Below are positions 11,124 through 22,390 of a stretch of 64,000 bases of DNA, piece after piece. The stretch covers positions 124,001 through 188,000 of the forward strand of contig JANEZZ010002656.1 in NCBI GenBank assembly GCA_026122225.1. The letters are read 5' to 3'. This DNA is from Heloderma charlesbogerti (Eukaryota; Chordata; Lepidosauria; Squamata; Helodermatidae). The notes below the pieces were generated by a model, which was not told the origin of the DNA, ran no database searches, and saw nothing but the letters and a program-made list of their open reading frames with translations. A program made the position numbers and the translations under genes. Each line of letters begins with the position of its first letter. Within the stretch, counting starts at the first letter, position 1.

Positions 11124-11642
11124 TCGGGATGGATGGACTCACTGGAGTCAGTGCTCAGCTGGTGCTCGAGCAGCTGCCACTCCCTCTTGCCCATGCAAGC
11201 CAGGCTGTGTAAACCCCTGAAGGGCTCAGAGAGCTGTCTGGCAGTGCACCACAACTGCCCATTCCTCCATGTGAGGCACCATCTTTTACGCAAGGTAGGG
11301 CTCTATATTTTCATGTATTTACTGTTGTGCACAATGGTGGCCATAAAGGGCCATTTCCACAATATTAGAGGCCTCTAATGTTGTGGAAATGGCCCTTAAT
11401 GGCCGCTGTTGTGTGCAACAGTAAATACATGAAAATATAGAGCCCTACCTTGTGTAAAAGATGGCAGTATGAAAGGAAGTCAGGTGGCTACGGGGCATAA
11501 ACGGATGGAGCCAGGAAGTCCTGACCATTCATGTGGCTCACCCGGCAGGGGCAGCAGCTTGCCAAGCTGGATTGAGGGGGGAGGAGCGGTGGGGGGGGTC
11601 TGATGGACTCCTGGACCCAGTTGGATGCCCATGCCATCCTTA
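11124..11642. mobile_element. Family-2 hAT-like element with a large central palindrome
   Basis: The left tip (TCGGGATGGATGGACTC) and right tip (GATGCCCATGCCATCCTTA) resemble family-2 ends seen at 32183 and 42957, where the consensus theme is CCCAACTGGGT... near the tip. The target duplication is unclear (about 4 of 8), so the borders are approximate. The centre is the near-perfect inverted repeat at 11281-11462. Confidence 0.6.
11281..11462. repeat. 182-bp near-perfect palindrome, no spacer
   Basis: The arms 11281-11371 and 11372-11462 pair with few mismatches around AGAGGCCTCT at the axis. Such a long spacerless palindrome can form a cruciform or a long hairpin RNA. Confidence 0.93.
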
Positions 11643-11646
11643 ATAA

Positions 11647-11672
11647 TGCCCCCCACACACACACACACACAC
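11647..11672. repeat. (CA)n microsatellite
   Basis: An uninterrupted CA run sits just after the family-2 element. Confidence 0.85.
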
Positions 11673-12668
11673 ACTGAGGCTCAGCTAAGTAGTTCATTCT
11701 CAGCTGAGCATATCTGACTCAAACTCCCTTTCCTAATACCAACTGGGAAGCAGCACAGGCAGTGGGTACCTTCATTCTACTAGGCTTCCCATCAAATGGG
11801 TTATTCTGCATCCCAAGACAGGGTCTGGCTTCTCTGTGCAAGAGCACACTGCTCCCATATGCAAGCAGAGAAGCTGCTTCCATGCTGTCTGTGCTGGAGG
11901 GAAGTGACGGACATCTTCTCCAACCAAAACCATTACGTATGAACTTAGCTGCAGAAGAGCAGATCTAGACACTCATTATCCCTATTTGGTCATTCATTCT
12001 CCACGCATGGAAGCTATGCATGGAGAAGGGGATTGTGAATCTGTGCTGTTGGTGCTGCCCTGATGTTTTGTATAGCACTGGACATCTGCACTGGTCCCAA
12101 TGCCCCCTCCTTCTCCATGCGTGGTCACTATGCATGGAGAATGACTGAACAGGATTACTATTTTTCAGCAACCAGCTAGGCTGGGATGGACCCTGGCTCT
12201 GAGCTTCCAGTTCCTTCTGCCCTGACAAGAAGTATAAAGGCTTTCGGATGACCTGGCAAAGGGCTATTTTATGTGAGAATAAGCTTACAATTTTTCCATA
12301 AAGTCTCCCCCACTTCTTTGGCGGAGGGAGGGATTTTTGCCCCCAGATACAGGAGAATGTTACATGGGGCGCCATTTTAAATTTGGTTTTTTTGGTTTTT
12401 TGGTTTTACTGTGCAACTGATTCTATTCTGTTCTTTTTCTCCTGCTTTCTCATCAATGATTTTCTTTTGAAATTGATTATACATTGGTTTGGTTAACTGC
12501 ATGGTTAAGGGAAGAGGAAAAAGACACTGACTGGTTATGCATACATAAGAAGAGAACTGGTATCGAGTCCAATGTCCAGGTTCAGAAAGTGGCCAAATAC
12601 ATGCCTACAGGAAGGCCACAAGCAGGGTGTGAAGGAAATAGCCCTCCTTCATGGATACCCTTCAGTAT
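11673..12668. other. No gene recognised
   Basis: The region contains two diverged copies of a CTCCACGCATGGAAGCTATGC theme (about 11998 and 12112, the second as CTCCATGCGTGGTCACTATG), so a short old dispersed or tandem repeat is likely. No coding signature. Confidence 0.4.
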
Positions 12669-13549
12669 TAGGGATGTATGAAAGTGACTTACCTTTAACG
12701 AGATTGGATTTGAGGTGGGGGGGAGGCGCTCCATACCTCCCCCCAAAATTATGGCCGGGGGGGAGGCGCTCCATCCCTCCCCCCCGAAATTCTGGTGGGG
12801 GGGAGGCACTCCATCCCTCCCCCCTGAAATTCTGGCTGGGGGGGAGGCGCTCCATCCCTCCCCCCCCGAATCCTGGCCTGCCCGGTGCACAAATGGCAGT
12901 GTCCGTAGCCGCCGCCGTTTGCGTCCCTGCAGTCAGCTGTGATAGGGTAAGTAAATGTTTACGTAGCCTATCACGGCTGATTTAAAAGAAAAAAAATGTG
13001 CGTACGCAAATGTGCGTACCCATGGGCACTGCCATTTGCGTTCCTTATTTTGACACATCTTAGTCTATGTAAACATTTACGTAGACTACGGCAAAAATAA
13101 GGGAATGCAAATAGGGCAGCATCTACGCTATTTGCGTTCCCCTTATTTTCGCCGTCTTAGACTATGTAAATGTTTACGTAGACTAAGATGTGTCAAAATA
13201 AGGAACGCAAATGCTGGTGCCCATGGGCGCCACCATTTGCGTACATGCGTTTTTTGTTTTTTGTTTTTAAATTAGCCGTGATAGGCTATGTAAATCTTCA
13301 CGTAGCCTATCACTTTTTTTTTTTTTACTGGAAATGGCGGCGGCGGCAGCCGGTCGGAAGACCGGCCACCGCCGCTGCTGAACCGCTGCCGAACCGCCGC
13401 CGGAGCCGCCGCCACTAGGACGATTTGCCCAAGGTAAGTCCCATCCTGGGGGGGCGGGGGGCATACCATTTTGCAACCAATTTCAGGGGGGCGATTGCGC
13501 TGGCATTCGGCCTTCCCGAGATTCGTGGCGAAATTCTCTGACATCCCTA
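12669..13549. mobile_element. Family-1 hAT-like element (B1 left, A1 right) with subterminal tandem repeat
   Basis: The tips are TAGGGATGTATGAAAGTGAC and CTCTGACATCCCTA. The flanks ttcagtat (12661-12668) and ttagtata (from 13550) agree as a target duplication if one base was lost. Palindromes are centred near 12955, 13077, 13168 and 13300. The left end has a roughly 40-bp unit four times. Outward donors lie near 12687 (minus) and 13432 (plus, CCAAGGTAAGTCCC). Confidence 0.85.
12713..12877. repeat. Four tandem copies of a ~40-bp G-rich/C-rich unit
   Basis: The unit is GGGGGGAGGCGCTCCATCCC followed by a C-run and GAAATTCTGGC. Each unit can fold on itself (G-run with C-run). Other family-1 copies have one to three of the same unit at the same place, for example 13694-13820, 35840-35990 and 40925-41090, so copy number varies. 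Confidence 0.88.
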
Positions 13550-13654
13550 TTAGTATACTTCCTCTGAACATAAAGTTTTCATTTAACCATGGTGGCCAGT
13601 CATGAAATACTTATCATCCACACATTTGTCTAATCATCTTTTAGTACATCTAAG

Positions 13655-14301
13655 TAGGGGTGGACGAAAGGCACTTACCTTTCGTCGAAGCTTGTTTGCG
13701 GTGGGGGGGAGGCGCTTCGCTGCTCCCCCTGCAAAGTTCAGGCCAGGGGGGGAGGCTTCCCGCCTCACCCCAGCCGAAATACAGGCTGGGGGGGAGGCTT
13801 CCCGCCTCGCCTGGCCGCAAACTCCATTCTTTTTTTAAAAAAAAAACCAACCCTGTGATAGGCTACGTGACGAGTAACGTAGCCTATCACGGGTAGATCT
13901 GCAAAGTCAGCCATGATAGGCTACGTTAATCGTCACGTAGCCTATCACGGGTGACTTAAAAAAAAAAAAAGCGCGTACGCTAATGGCGGCCCCCATAGGG
14001 AGCCGCCATTCGCGTTCCTTATTTAGTCGCTGTAGTCTACGTAAATGTTTACGTAGACTACGGCAAAAATAAGGGCAACGAATAGCGTTGCCCTTATTTT
14101 CGCCGTAGTCTATGGCCGCCGTCATTTGCGTCCCTGCTAGCCAGCAGCCGGATGTCTGGCTGCTGGCGGAACCGGCCAGCGGCTCCGCAGAATCCCTGCG
14201 GAGCACAGCCAGCCAGCGAGGATTCTGGCGGGAGGGAAGGAGCACCTCCCCCCCCAGCAGAACCCGGCAGTGCCAGGTAAGGCCAATTTCATACATCCCT
14301 A
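13655..14301. mobile_element. Family-1 copy with two B-type ends (B2 left, B1 right)
   Basis: The left tip is TAGGGGTGGACGAAAGGCAC and the right tip is TTTCATACATCCCTA. Both are B-type, unlike the usual A/B pairing, and the flanks catctaag and gcttttgc do not match. This is probably a chimera of two copies joined near 14110, where a palindrome arm (TAGTCTA) runs straight into GGCCGCCGTCATTTGCG. Outward donors lie near 13674 (minus) and 14275 (plus). Confidence 0.75.
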
Positions 14302-14818
14302 GCTTTTGCAGTCACTTAAGGGCAGGCGACAAAGGCTTGAGAGGAGACAGCATATGCCTCAGAGCAGCTTGGCTCAGAAGGGTCTGTGCCAACTCTGGTG
14401 GGTATTAAAGCTTGCTGGTTCCACCCTCGCCAGGAATGGAAAACCAGGGAAGTTCATGATCACCAGCATTCCCTGAACATCACTTCAAAGCTTAGGTCAG
14501 CTCACTCCCATTTTATTTTGTGATCTGTTATTCAGTGTGAGTGCGTGTGTGTGTTAGTGTTAGGGGTAGTGTGAGTTGAACGGCAACTGTCCATAACAAC
14601 TGGCTATTGTGCACATTCACCACACCTCATGGGCAATGTACATATAACCTGTTTATGAAGAGGGATTTGTGCTCATACCTTGGCTATTATGCATAAACTC
14701 CAACAGGCCTTGGGGAATGTGCATATCTCAGTGTATTTTCCACATTACTCTGTGTGTGCGTGCATGCGTGTGTGATTTTAAAATGCAGTCCTCACACCAC
14801 CTTGTAAAACTGTAAGTT

Positions 14819-14882
14819 GGTCTTCTTCTTCTTCTTCTTCTTCTTCTTCTTCTTCTTCTTCTTCTTCTTCTTCTTCTTCTTC
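14819..14882. repeat. (CTT)n microsatellite
   Basis: About 21 uninterrupted CTT units. On the opposite strand it is (GAA)n, a class able to form triplex DNA. Confidence 0.95.
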
Positions 14883-15414
14883 GTATTATTATTCAAGAAT
14901 TCCATGCATTTTCTTTTTAATCCAAGAAGGTACAAATGGGACAGAAGAACGACTTTTTAGCAGTCACATGAAAAATTGGCATGGACCTGGTCCATCCATC
15001 CTAATGTGATAGAGTGTAGACAGAACAGAAAGTGTTGCATATAAGTGTGAGCAGGTTGTGGGCCCAGAAATTGATTTAGAATAGGGCCTGCATGCCCTGA
15101 ATCCCATGCTGTCCTTATTTTGCTTGCAGAAGGGACAGAGAAGTGCTTTGCCTTTTCTATGCCATCCTACTACCTGCTCAGATCTGTATTCTGCACAACC
15201 CAAGAGGCTCAGTCCTTTCATGGGTGTGTGCGATAAGATCTTTCTACAATGTGAAGGTGGGGAATCAGATATGGTATCTGCTTTTGTGGTAATTAGTGGT
15301 GCAACTTTTTTTTTTTTTAAGCTGTGCTTGAAATTATCCACGCTCTCCTTGCTTTCTAAATTCCTCCTTGAGCTGCCTTTTTTCTTTCTTTTTTGCATTT
15401 GCAATCAGGAGGGA

Positions 15415-15477
15415 GGTCTGCCTTCAGCATGTTGGACTCGGTGGTCTTATATGCCCCTTCCAACCCTATGGTTCTAT
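15415..15477 (+). mobile_element. CR1-like LINE 3' end fragment
   Basis: GTTGGACTCGGTGGTCTTAT...CCCTTCCAACCCTATGGTTCTATG has the form of CR1 3' termini, which end in short ATTCTATG repeats. It is only the last ~60 bp. Confidence 0.65.
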
Positions 15478-16045
15478 GTCAAGGGGTCCTCACACCACTC
15501 CACAGTCTGGATCGCACCTTTAAAGATTGATGAAATGACAGATAGTCTTTAGCAAAATAGCAAGCCTACACCTGACAGGAGCCACACACATCCACTCAAG
15601 AGCATACAATGGTGAGAGTGATGCATTTTAAATACACTCCCAACTGGCTTGTCAGTAACAAATTGGACTTGTCACATTCTCCAAACAGATTTAGCGAGAA
15701 CATTAACAATGTTAATGATCTGTGATCTCAGCAGGAGAAGAGAGGTTGAAACCAGCTCTGGAGGTACTGCCAAACAGTTCACTGTGTTTCCCCCCCTTGG
15801 AGACTGGAAGTAATTCCTCAATCTGCATGCATGGATTGATTGGCAGCAATAACCGCAAACCCATTCCTCCTAGCACCAATGCAAATGCACTTGCCGAAGT
15901 TGGTGCTTCAGAGCACATCTGCCTTCACAGCCAGGGCTGGTACCACAGTTCGGAAACATTGGGAAGTTGCTCAGGGTTAAGTCATGGCAGGGGCCAGCGC
16001 CAACTATCACAGCCCTCTGAACCTCCTATTCCATTGTGTTGGTGT

Positions 16046-16456
16046 TAGGGATGCTGCTGGAGATATTCAGGATGGACTAAAATGAGCTTGGATTTCTAAG
16101 AATCTGACCTGCGGAATTAGCTGTGGAGCCTCCCCCTCAGGCCGTGCAGAGTCTGTGGACTTACGGATTTTTTTTTTTTTTTTTACTTTCCCAAAATGTA
16201 TGCATATACATTCATAGGAAAATATGTAAGTTTCTGCTGAGGACATGTTGAACGGAAATGGGAACAATACACTGAATTTTACGTATTGAGGTAAATTATG
16301 TAAATACTTATGTAATTATTTGCATAACTATTTCCATATTTTCCCACATGATGAAAAAAAATTCACATCTGTCTGTGGGCAGATGATGGAACGAAAGGCG
16401 CCTGACAATCCGCGAAGCACAGACGGAGCGGATTTTGCACAGTCCGTACATCCCTA
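16046..16456. mobile_element. Family-3 hAT-like element with 7/8 TSD
   Basis: The left tip is TAGGGATGCTGCTGGAGAT and the right tip ends GTCCGTACATCCCTA. The flanks gttggtgt (16038-16045) and gttggtgc (16457-16464) match at 7 of 8. It is AT-rich inside, with TATGCATAT-type inverted motifs, and near its right end has GGAACGAAAGGCGCCTGACAAT. Family 3 shares the tip octamer with family 1 but not the interior. A sister copy is at 57300-57677. Confidence 0.85.
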
Positions 16457-17067
16457 GTTGGTGCTGCCTGTCTACCCATTATCTCCAAGCAATAGCATCA
16501 AGGAGAAGGATCAGCATCTTTCATTTGCCTTGCCCCTTTGCTTGGGGTAGGGATGGGGGAGAAACTGGGTCAGTTTTCATTTTAATGTGAGCATATCTAA
16601 TTTTGCACATCTGAACCATGACTCAAAATGAAACTTAGTTTTCCTTTGAAATTTGCACTTCTCTGAATATTGCAATGGAGTTCTCCAATAAAAAATTGCA
16701 TCACAGCTATTCATTGGGGAGGAATGACCTTAACATGCATTATATTAGGAAAATTGCATGGTAAATGTCTATATTACGCAAAAATGCATACAAAAATGAC
16801 CCTATTAAGAGAAATGTGCATCAAAAATACTTATGAATGCTTTTGGGGGGGGGGTTGAAGAACTGCAAATTTAGAATGATAACTGAGTTTTAGTTTGCTT
16901 ATTGGTTCAAAAGAGCAACATTAGGTAAACTGGCATTAATGTGCAAAATGGACAAATTTCTTCACCATCTTTTGTTGGAATGGCTGCTGGCAGGGACAAT
17001 TAGCCTTCTTGTGCCAGCCAGAGCAGGAGATGGAAAAATGTTTTGCTATAGGGATATCCAGTAGTTT
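16457..17067. other. No gene recognised; AT-rich
   Basis: The TTGCAC / GTGCAA and ATGCAT motifs recur at about 16600-16870 as in decayed family-3/4 elements, but no tips are found. Confidence 0.35.
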
Positions 17068-17785
17068 ATAAGAACATAAGAATAGCCATCCTGCATCAGA
17101 CCAAGAGTCCATCTAGTCCAGCATTCTGTTCACACAGTGGCCAACCAGCTGCCCATGAGAAACCCGCAAGCAGGACATGAGCACAACAGCACCCTCCCAC
17201 CCATGTTCCCCAGCAACTGGTGTACATAGGCTCATTGCCTCTGGTACTGGAGGTAGCACACAGCCATCAGGACTAGTACCCATTGATACCCTTCTCCTCC
17301 AGGAATTTTCCTAACGCCCTTTTAAAGCCATCCAAATTGGTGGTTATCACTATGTCTTGTGGTAGCCAATTCCATAGTTGGACTATGTGTTGTGTGAAGA
17401 AGGACTTCCTTTTATCTGTCTTGAATCTCCCACCAATCAACTCCATGGGATGACCCCAGGTTCTAGTATTATGAAAAAGGGAGAAAAATGTCTCCCTATC
17501 CACATTCTCCACACCATGCATAATTTTGTATATCTCTTCTGCACTTTCTCCAGCTCTACAACATCTCTTTTTAGGTGCAACGACCAGAACCGTACACAGT
17601 ATTCCAAGTTTGGTCAGACCATAGATTTGTATAAGAGCAGTATGATATTGGCTGTCTTATCCTCAATTCCTTTCCTAATTATGCCTAACATGGAGTTTGC
17701 CTTTTTATATATAGCAGCCACATACTGGGTTGACATTTTCATCAAGCCGTCCACCACAGTTCTTTTCTTTCCAATCACACCCTTT
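17068..17785 (-). mobile_element. CR1-like LINE 3' region, minus strand
   Basis: On the minus strand a frame at 17273-17521 reads with GRFKTDKRKSFFTQ...LWNWLPQDIV, the C-terminus typical of CR1/L2-type ORF2 (FFTQ-x-x-V-x-LWNxLP). The 3' UTR follows down to about 17068, ending in the reverse complement of AAGAACATAAGAATAGCC. The 5' part is truncated near 17785. A related fragment is at 23117-23436. Confidence 0.85.
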
Positions 17786-18624
17786 GGTTTCCGTGGGTAG
17801 GAAATAACATGTCAGCTCCAGACTAGCATAGGTATTGGACCTCTTAAAGCAAAAGAGGAGTTTGGGATCCAGTGGACCCATGACCACTTCTGTCCCAACC
17901 TGGAATGTCCTGTTTGGGGCCAACCACTGGAGGAAACACCACCACTGATAGGTCTGTGCCCACAGAGCTTTCCACTGGGACAGATGTGCCCCCACCAGCA
18001 GAGCTCTTTGCCACCCATGAAGGAGCACCTCCTCCCCCCATCCTAACTGATGACAGTCAATGGATCTGGATGTCAGAATTGCTCTCTCAGTATTCTTGTT
18101 CAATGATAAAATCCAGGCTTTATACAATAATATAATGCATTCATTGCAAATTGTACAGTAAATTCCAGAAACCAACCTACCTATTCCTTTTAACTATCAA
18201 TAATTATGGCAACGATCCATACTCAGAGTTCTTAGAAGAGAAGGAAGGAAATGATAAGAGTGGAGGGATGAGCCATTCAGGCCAAAGACAGTTGGTAATT
18301 CAACAAAACACACACAGTAATTACTAAAAGTAATAAAACTTTACATTACATTAAAGGATCTAATAGGGTTTCTAAGAGGATTCTATTAGACTTAGCGCAA
18401 TGGAAATGTGCTATTTATAAAAGCGAGCTTTGCGAAATGTCAATAGCTTGGTATTTACCTTAGAAAATTAGACAGCCATAAGAAAAAAATAATTATCTTT
18501 TTATAAAGAACATTTGGAGATTCTTTCATTAGTGAAATTAATTGCATGATCTTAATTGCGTCGGTGGCACATTAATGGCTCCTGTTCGTGGCACTTTGCA
18601 CAAAATACAATCAAGAAATGTAAA

Positions 18625-18673
<49 letters not shown>

Positions 18674-18831
18674 TTCCATACAGTAATATATAAATATATC
18701 TCATCTGAGAACCAGAAGTCATTTGAAAGAGTTCGCTGGGGTTGCAAGAGTTTTGAACCAAACAACCAGCAAGGTGAGCTTCTCAAATTTGCGTTGTCCC
18801 ATTTTTTGGGGGGGTCATTCATCCGTCCATC
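17786..18831. other. No gene; contains AT microsatellite
   Basis: Nothing recognised except (AT)n at 18627-18670. The 94-110-codon frames crossing that run are products of the repeat. Confidence 0.4.
18627..18670. repeat. (AT)n microsatellite
   Basis: An uninterrupted AT run of about 44 bp. Confidence 0.95.
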
Positions 18832-19283
18832 TAATCAAAGCTATGGTTTTCCCAGTAGTAATGTATGGCTGTGAGAGCTGGACTATAAGGAAGGCTGAGG
18901 GCCGAAGAATCGATGCTTTCAAACTGTGGTGCTGGAGAAGACTCTTACGAGTCCCCTGGACTGCAAGGAGGTCAAATCAGTCCATCCTAAAGGAAATCAA
19001 CCCTGAGTGCTCATTGGAAGGACAGATACTGAAGCTGAAGCTGAAATATTTTGGCCACCTAATGCAAAGAGAAAACTCTCTGGAAAAGACCCTGATGCTG
19101 GGAAAGACTGAAGGCAAAAGAAGAAGGGGACGGCAGAGGATGAGATGGCTAGATAGCATCACCAATGCAATGAATATGAACTTGAGCACGCTCTGGGAGA
19201 GAGTGCAGGACAGGAAGGCCTGGCGTGCTATGGTCCATGGGGTCACGAAGAGTCGGACACGACTGAAGGACTGAACAACAACA
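18832..19283 (+). mobile_element. BovB LINE 3' end
   Basis: The last ~450 bp of BovB: the C-terminal coding part with VVMYGCESWTIRKAE and FGHLMQRENSLEKTLMLGK, then the 3' UTR ending GTCGGACACGACTGAAGGAC and an AAC-rich tail. A single frame is open from before the junction to about 19274, so this fragment is relatively young. The 5' part is absent, as expected from target-primed reverse transcription. Confidence 0.93.
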
Positions 19284-19640
19284 TTCATCCAGGATTTTGC
19301 AGTTTTAAATTTAACAAGTCTTGTTTCTGAAGTCATTCAGTGGATTTGATTGCCTCTAAACATAGGTCCTTACAATTTTGCCACAATAACAAAAAAGAGA
19401 CCCAGTCACAGAAAGAAAAATGTTGAACAACCCTCCCAAATCAGTTCATCATGTGCACCATGTACAGAAGTAGTTTTTAAGACCATTTCGCTAATCTTTT
19501 TAGCAGCCACTGTGAAGAAGTCTACTTGAAGTGTTAAATAAGGATCTTTACCTACAAGTAGGGTATGCATCTGCTCAGCCAAATTTCTGTCAGGCATCCT
19601 CCCAGCAAAGATACAAGAAATCTTTTCCTGGGACTAGCAT

Positions 19641-19644
<4 letters not shown>
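19284..19644. other. No gene recognised
   Basis: Unassigned sequence between the BovB tail and a microsatellite. Confidence 0.4.

Positions 19645-19703
<59 letters not shown>
19645..19703. repeat. Compound (TC)n(AC)n microsatellite
   Basis: A TC run (to about 19680) passes into an AC run. The Ser-Leu and His-Thr rich frames across it are artefacts. Confidence 0.95.
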
Positions 19704-19705
<2 letters not shown>

Positions 19706-19779
19706 ACGCATATTCCTCTATTTGTGAAGCCCCAAATATACACCTTGTGAGCACTGATGTGTGCCACCTGCTAAATCCT

Positions 19780-19848
19780 GGAACAATGTAGGATTCTTAA
19801 TGTATCACTTATTTCTGAAGTGATACATTAGGAATCCTACATTGTTCC
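19780..19848. repeat. 31-bp stem / 7-nt loop inverted repeat
   Basis: The left arm is 19780-19810 and the right arm 19818-19848. They pair at 30 of 31 positions with the loop ATTTCTG. It is followed by an A-run (19852-19861). It could be a tiny MITE or a small hairpin RNA; no target duplication is evident. Confidence 0.9.
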
Positions 19849-19944
19849 TTTAAAAAAAAAATCCAGTTTCTGTATAGACCAGTGTGTATGTGCATTTCAG
19901 TTCCTTCATGTCTTTCTCTCCTCAACATTAATGATGCATATCCT

Positions 19945-20130
19945 TATTTATTTATTTATTTATTTCTATACTGCCCAATAGCCGAAGCTCTCTGGGCGGT
20001 TCACAAAAATTAAATCCAAACAACACACAATAAAACAATTTAAAATATACAGAACATTAAAACCACAATATAACAATACAACCACAATAAAACTTAGCAG
20101 CAGTGCCTTAGACCAGCACTTAGAGCAGGG
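19945..20130 (-). mobile_element. L2/CR1-like LINE 3' end, minus strand
   Basis: A (TATT)n tail is followed by CTGCCCAATAGCCGAAGCTC and TCTGGGCGGTTCACA, a 3' UTR theme shared with other LINE ends in this window (compare GCCCAGAGTGGCTGGG at 49000). AAAACAATTTAAAA-type sequence follows. The right border is unclear. Confidence 0.7.
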
Positions 20131-20205
20131 TGGTGGAACCTGTCACCCTCCAGATGATGCTGGACTATAACACCCCATTATCCCTGACCATCAGCCATGT
20201 CCTTC
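20131..20205. mobile_element. Fragment of a ~135-bp foldback MITE
   Basis: GGTGGTGGAACC, CCTCCAGATGATGCTGGACT and CCTGACCATCAGCCATGTCC match one arm of the foldback repeat seen complete at 45246-45383 and 30362-30501. Confidence 0.55.
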
Positions 20206-20825
20206 CTAAATGCGAGACTTTTTATGTTTGGGAAAGGATGAGAACTGGGGGAGAGAGAGAGAGAAAGAGAGAAGATAGGGTATGAACCCCATTTCAAAGA
20301 GGACAAAACTTGAAGCGGGGTGGGTTCCATTAGAAATAGAGCCAGACTTCTTCACAAGGGTGAGTTCACATTTTGATCTCTTCCCCCACCACCTATTTGA
20401 AGTCTCACATCTCCAATTTCAAGCTTGTAATTTTGTCATGTCAGTGGCATCACTAATAATATGGAACTGACATGGCTTCTTTGTTCTGGGATTAATAAGG
20501 CAATGTGCTGTCAGACTACCCTCCACCTATCCATGGCTCAGATATATCTGGTGTTTTGTTTTTCTTTTCTAGTTACTGTATGCTTATCTCCATTTCCTAC
20601 AAAGAAGCTGTCATATCAAATGAGAAAATAGAACAGGATCCAACTTTATTCACACACAAAGAAAGAACAAGAGTGACCACCTGGGATTCTATATGAGAAA
20701 ATGGGCAATGGGAAGTCCTAGATTCAGTTTTCTCTCCATTAGGAGTTCTTCTAAAGCCAAATTGCATTTGCATAGACAATTTGACAAACTAGTGATGTAA
20801 TTGATGCATTGCTCAATGAATGCTC

Positions 20826-20935
20826 TGACTTGAATTGATGCTCTGACTTGGATTCCTGCACTGAGCAGGGGGTTGGACTCGATGGTCTTGTAGGCCCCTT
20901 CTAACCCTACTATTCTATGATTCTATGAATTGTTC
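20826..20935 (+). mobile_element. CR1-like LINE 3' terminus
   Basis: CTGAGCAGGGGGTTGGACTC, then CTTCTAACCCTACTATTCTATGATTCTATGA, split here for length: the last two ATTCTATG units are the characteristic CR1 terminal repeat. Confidence 0.8.
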
Positions 20936-21937
20936 AATTAATTCCGTCAGTTGTAGTTCAGTTCTCCATATCAGTGCAGAACTGTTCTAACTCTGTTTTC
21001 TTGGTATTTCCAAAACATTCTGAATGGTGTGTGTGTGGGGGGTCTTTATTGTTCCGAGAATTGTGCCCTTGTTCTTAGATAGCAAGCTGCATCTATTAGG
21101 TATGTCACAGAGCAGCTTGTTCTTTTATGTAAAGAGTTTGGTTATGCAAATGGTGCCAGTAAATAAGCCCATTTACACAACATTACAGGCATAAATAGTC
21201 TCTTTTGAACAGGGTTGGGTGGCCAGCTTGGGTCTCTGCATTTGCATTAGGATTGCCAGATACACTGAGGGTTGGGCACTGAGAATGAGCAGATCTTCTG
21301 AGCAGAAGCAGCAGGCCATTTTCTGAGTCAAAGTAGAGGGTAAATACAGTACAGATCTCTAGTTTTTGTATGCAATTTTCCCTAATATAAACATTTTGTA
21401 TATTAGGGAATTATTTCAAACAGTTTCCCCAACTATATGTCTCTTTGTATGCAACTTTCCCTAAGGTCTGCATTTTATACACAGGTGTTTTGTGTTTTGT
21501 TTTTTTAATGGAGACCTGCATCACAAAATCTGGAGGTGCAAAAACTGAAGGATAATTGTGTCCTGGTTCATGTATTTATTTTGGGAAATGTGAATTAGGT
21601 CAGTTTGTATTAAAATGCAAGTCAAATACATTTTGCCTCTGTCTACAGAGTTGTAGCTCATGGAACAGCACAGGCTCAGCACAGGGGATGTCAGAGAGGG
21701 TTCTGTCCTCCACCCTAACCCACACTGGGTGTTGTGGTTTTGCTTTACTTGATGTATTTACTGAACTAGAATGAAGTTGTGAGGATTTGTTTTCCCCTTG
21801 GAATTAGATTTCTTTTAATTTGGCAAGCTGGGTGAGGGAAGTCCTGTCCTATCTTTTGTCTCTCCCCACCCCACCCAGTCAAACACACATCAAAAGTAAA
21901 ATTTATAAATGCAAAGAAAATGCCCTTCCACTGGTGC

Positions 21938-22030
21938 ATGTGTGTGTGTGTGTGAACAAGAGACATAGGGAGGGAGAGAGAGGGAGGGAGGGAGGGAGAG
22001 GGAGGGAGGGAGGGAGGGCGAGCATGTGTG
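21938..22030. repeat. (GT)n plus (GGGA)n simple repeats
   Basis: A short GTGTGTG run is followed by about 55 bp of GGGA/GAGA purine repeat. The opposite-strand Pro/Ser-rich frames are artefacts. Confidence 0.9.
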
Positions 22031-22390
22031 TTTAAAATGCAGGAATGTCCATTACTTATTTTTTTTAACAACTATCCCAGTTTTTTTTTTACCAGGAGTA
22101 CATATTGTAGAGGATTTTGCAAAATCTGTTACTAACATTAGCCTTGTTCAGGCATTTGCTTGGATGTATGAGGGCTTACCAGGGGTAGAGAGTCAGATCA
22201 TGCACATTGCCCCTGCCCTCTACATCTTTGGGCATGCTGGCCCCACCTCCTTTGGTTCAGACCTTGCTGTCTGAATGTGAGTTCTACTTGCATTCACTTG
22301 AACACAAGTAGAACTCTCTGCATGACCACGGACCTGTTTTATTGAATTTCAAGAAAACATGAATACCCTTTCAGATCTTGGTGATTCATC

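Larger units (their letters stand above)
14302..16045. other. No gene; CTT microsatellite and CR1-like 3' end
   Basis: The stretch contains a GTGTGTG-rich patch (14540-14560), (CTT)n at 14819-14882, and a short CR1-like 3' end at about 15415-15477. The rest is unassigned. A 148-codon plus-strand frame at 15106-15552 crosses a poly-T run and has no domain. Confidence 0.45.
20206..22390. other. No gene; one CR1 3' end and GT / GGGA simple repeats
   Basis: The region contains a CR1-like 3' end at 20826-20935 and, at 21938-22030, a GT run followed by GGGA-rich purine repeats. A 62-codon frame at 20282-20470 has no domain. The rest is unassigned. Confidence 0.4.

Noticed and set aside
12582..12985. 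Several Gly/Pro-rich frames on both strands
   Set aside because: They are translations of the 40-bp G-rich/C-rich tandem unit in a family-1 end.
18538..18874. Tyr-Ile repeat proteins on both strands
   Set aside because: They are translations of the (AT)n microsatellite.
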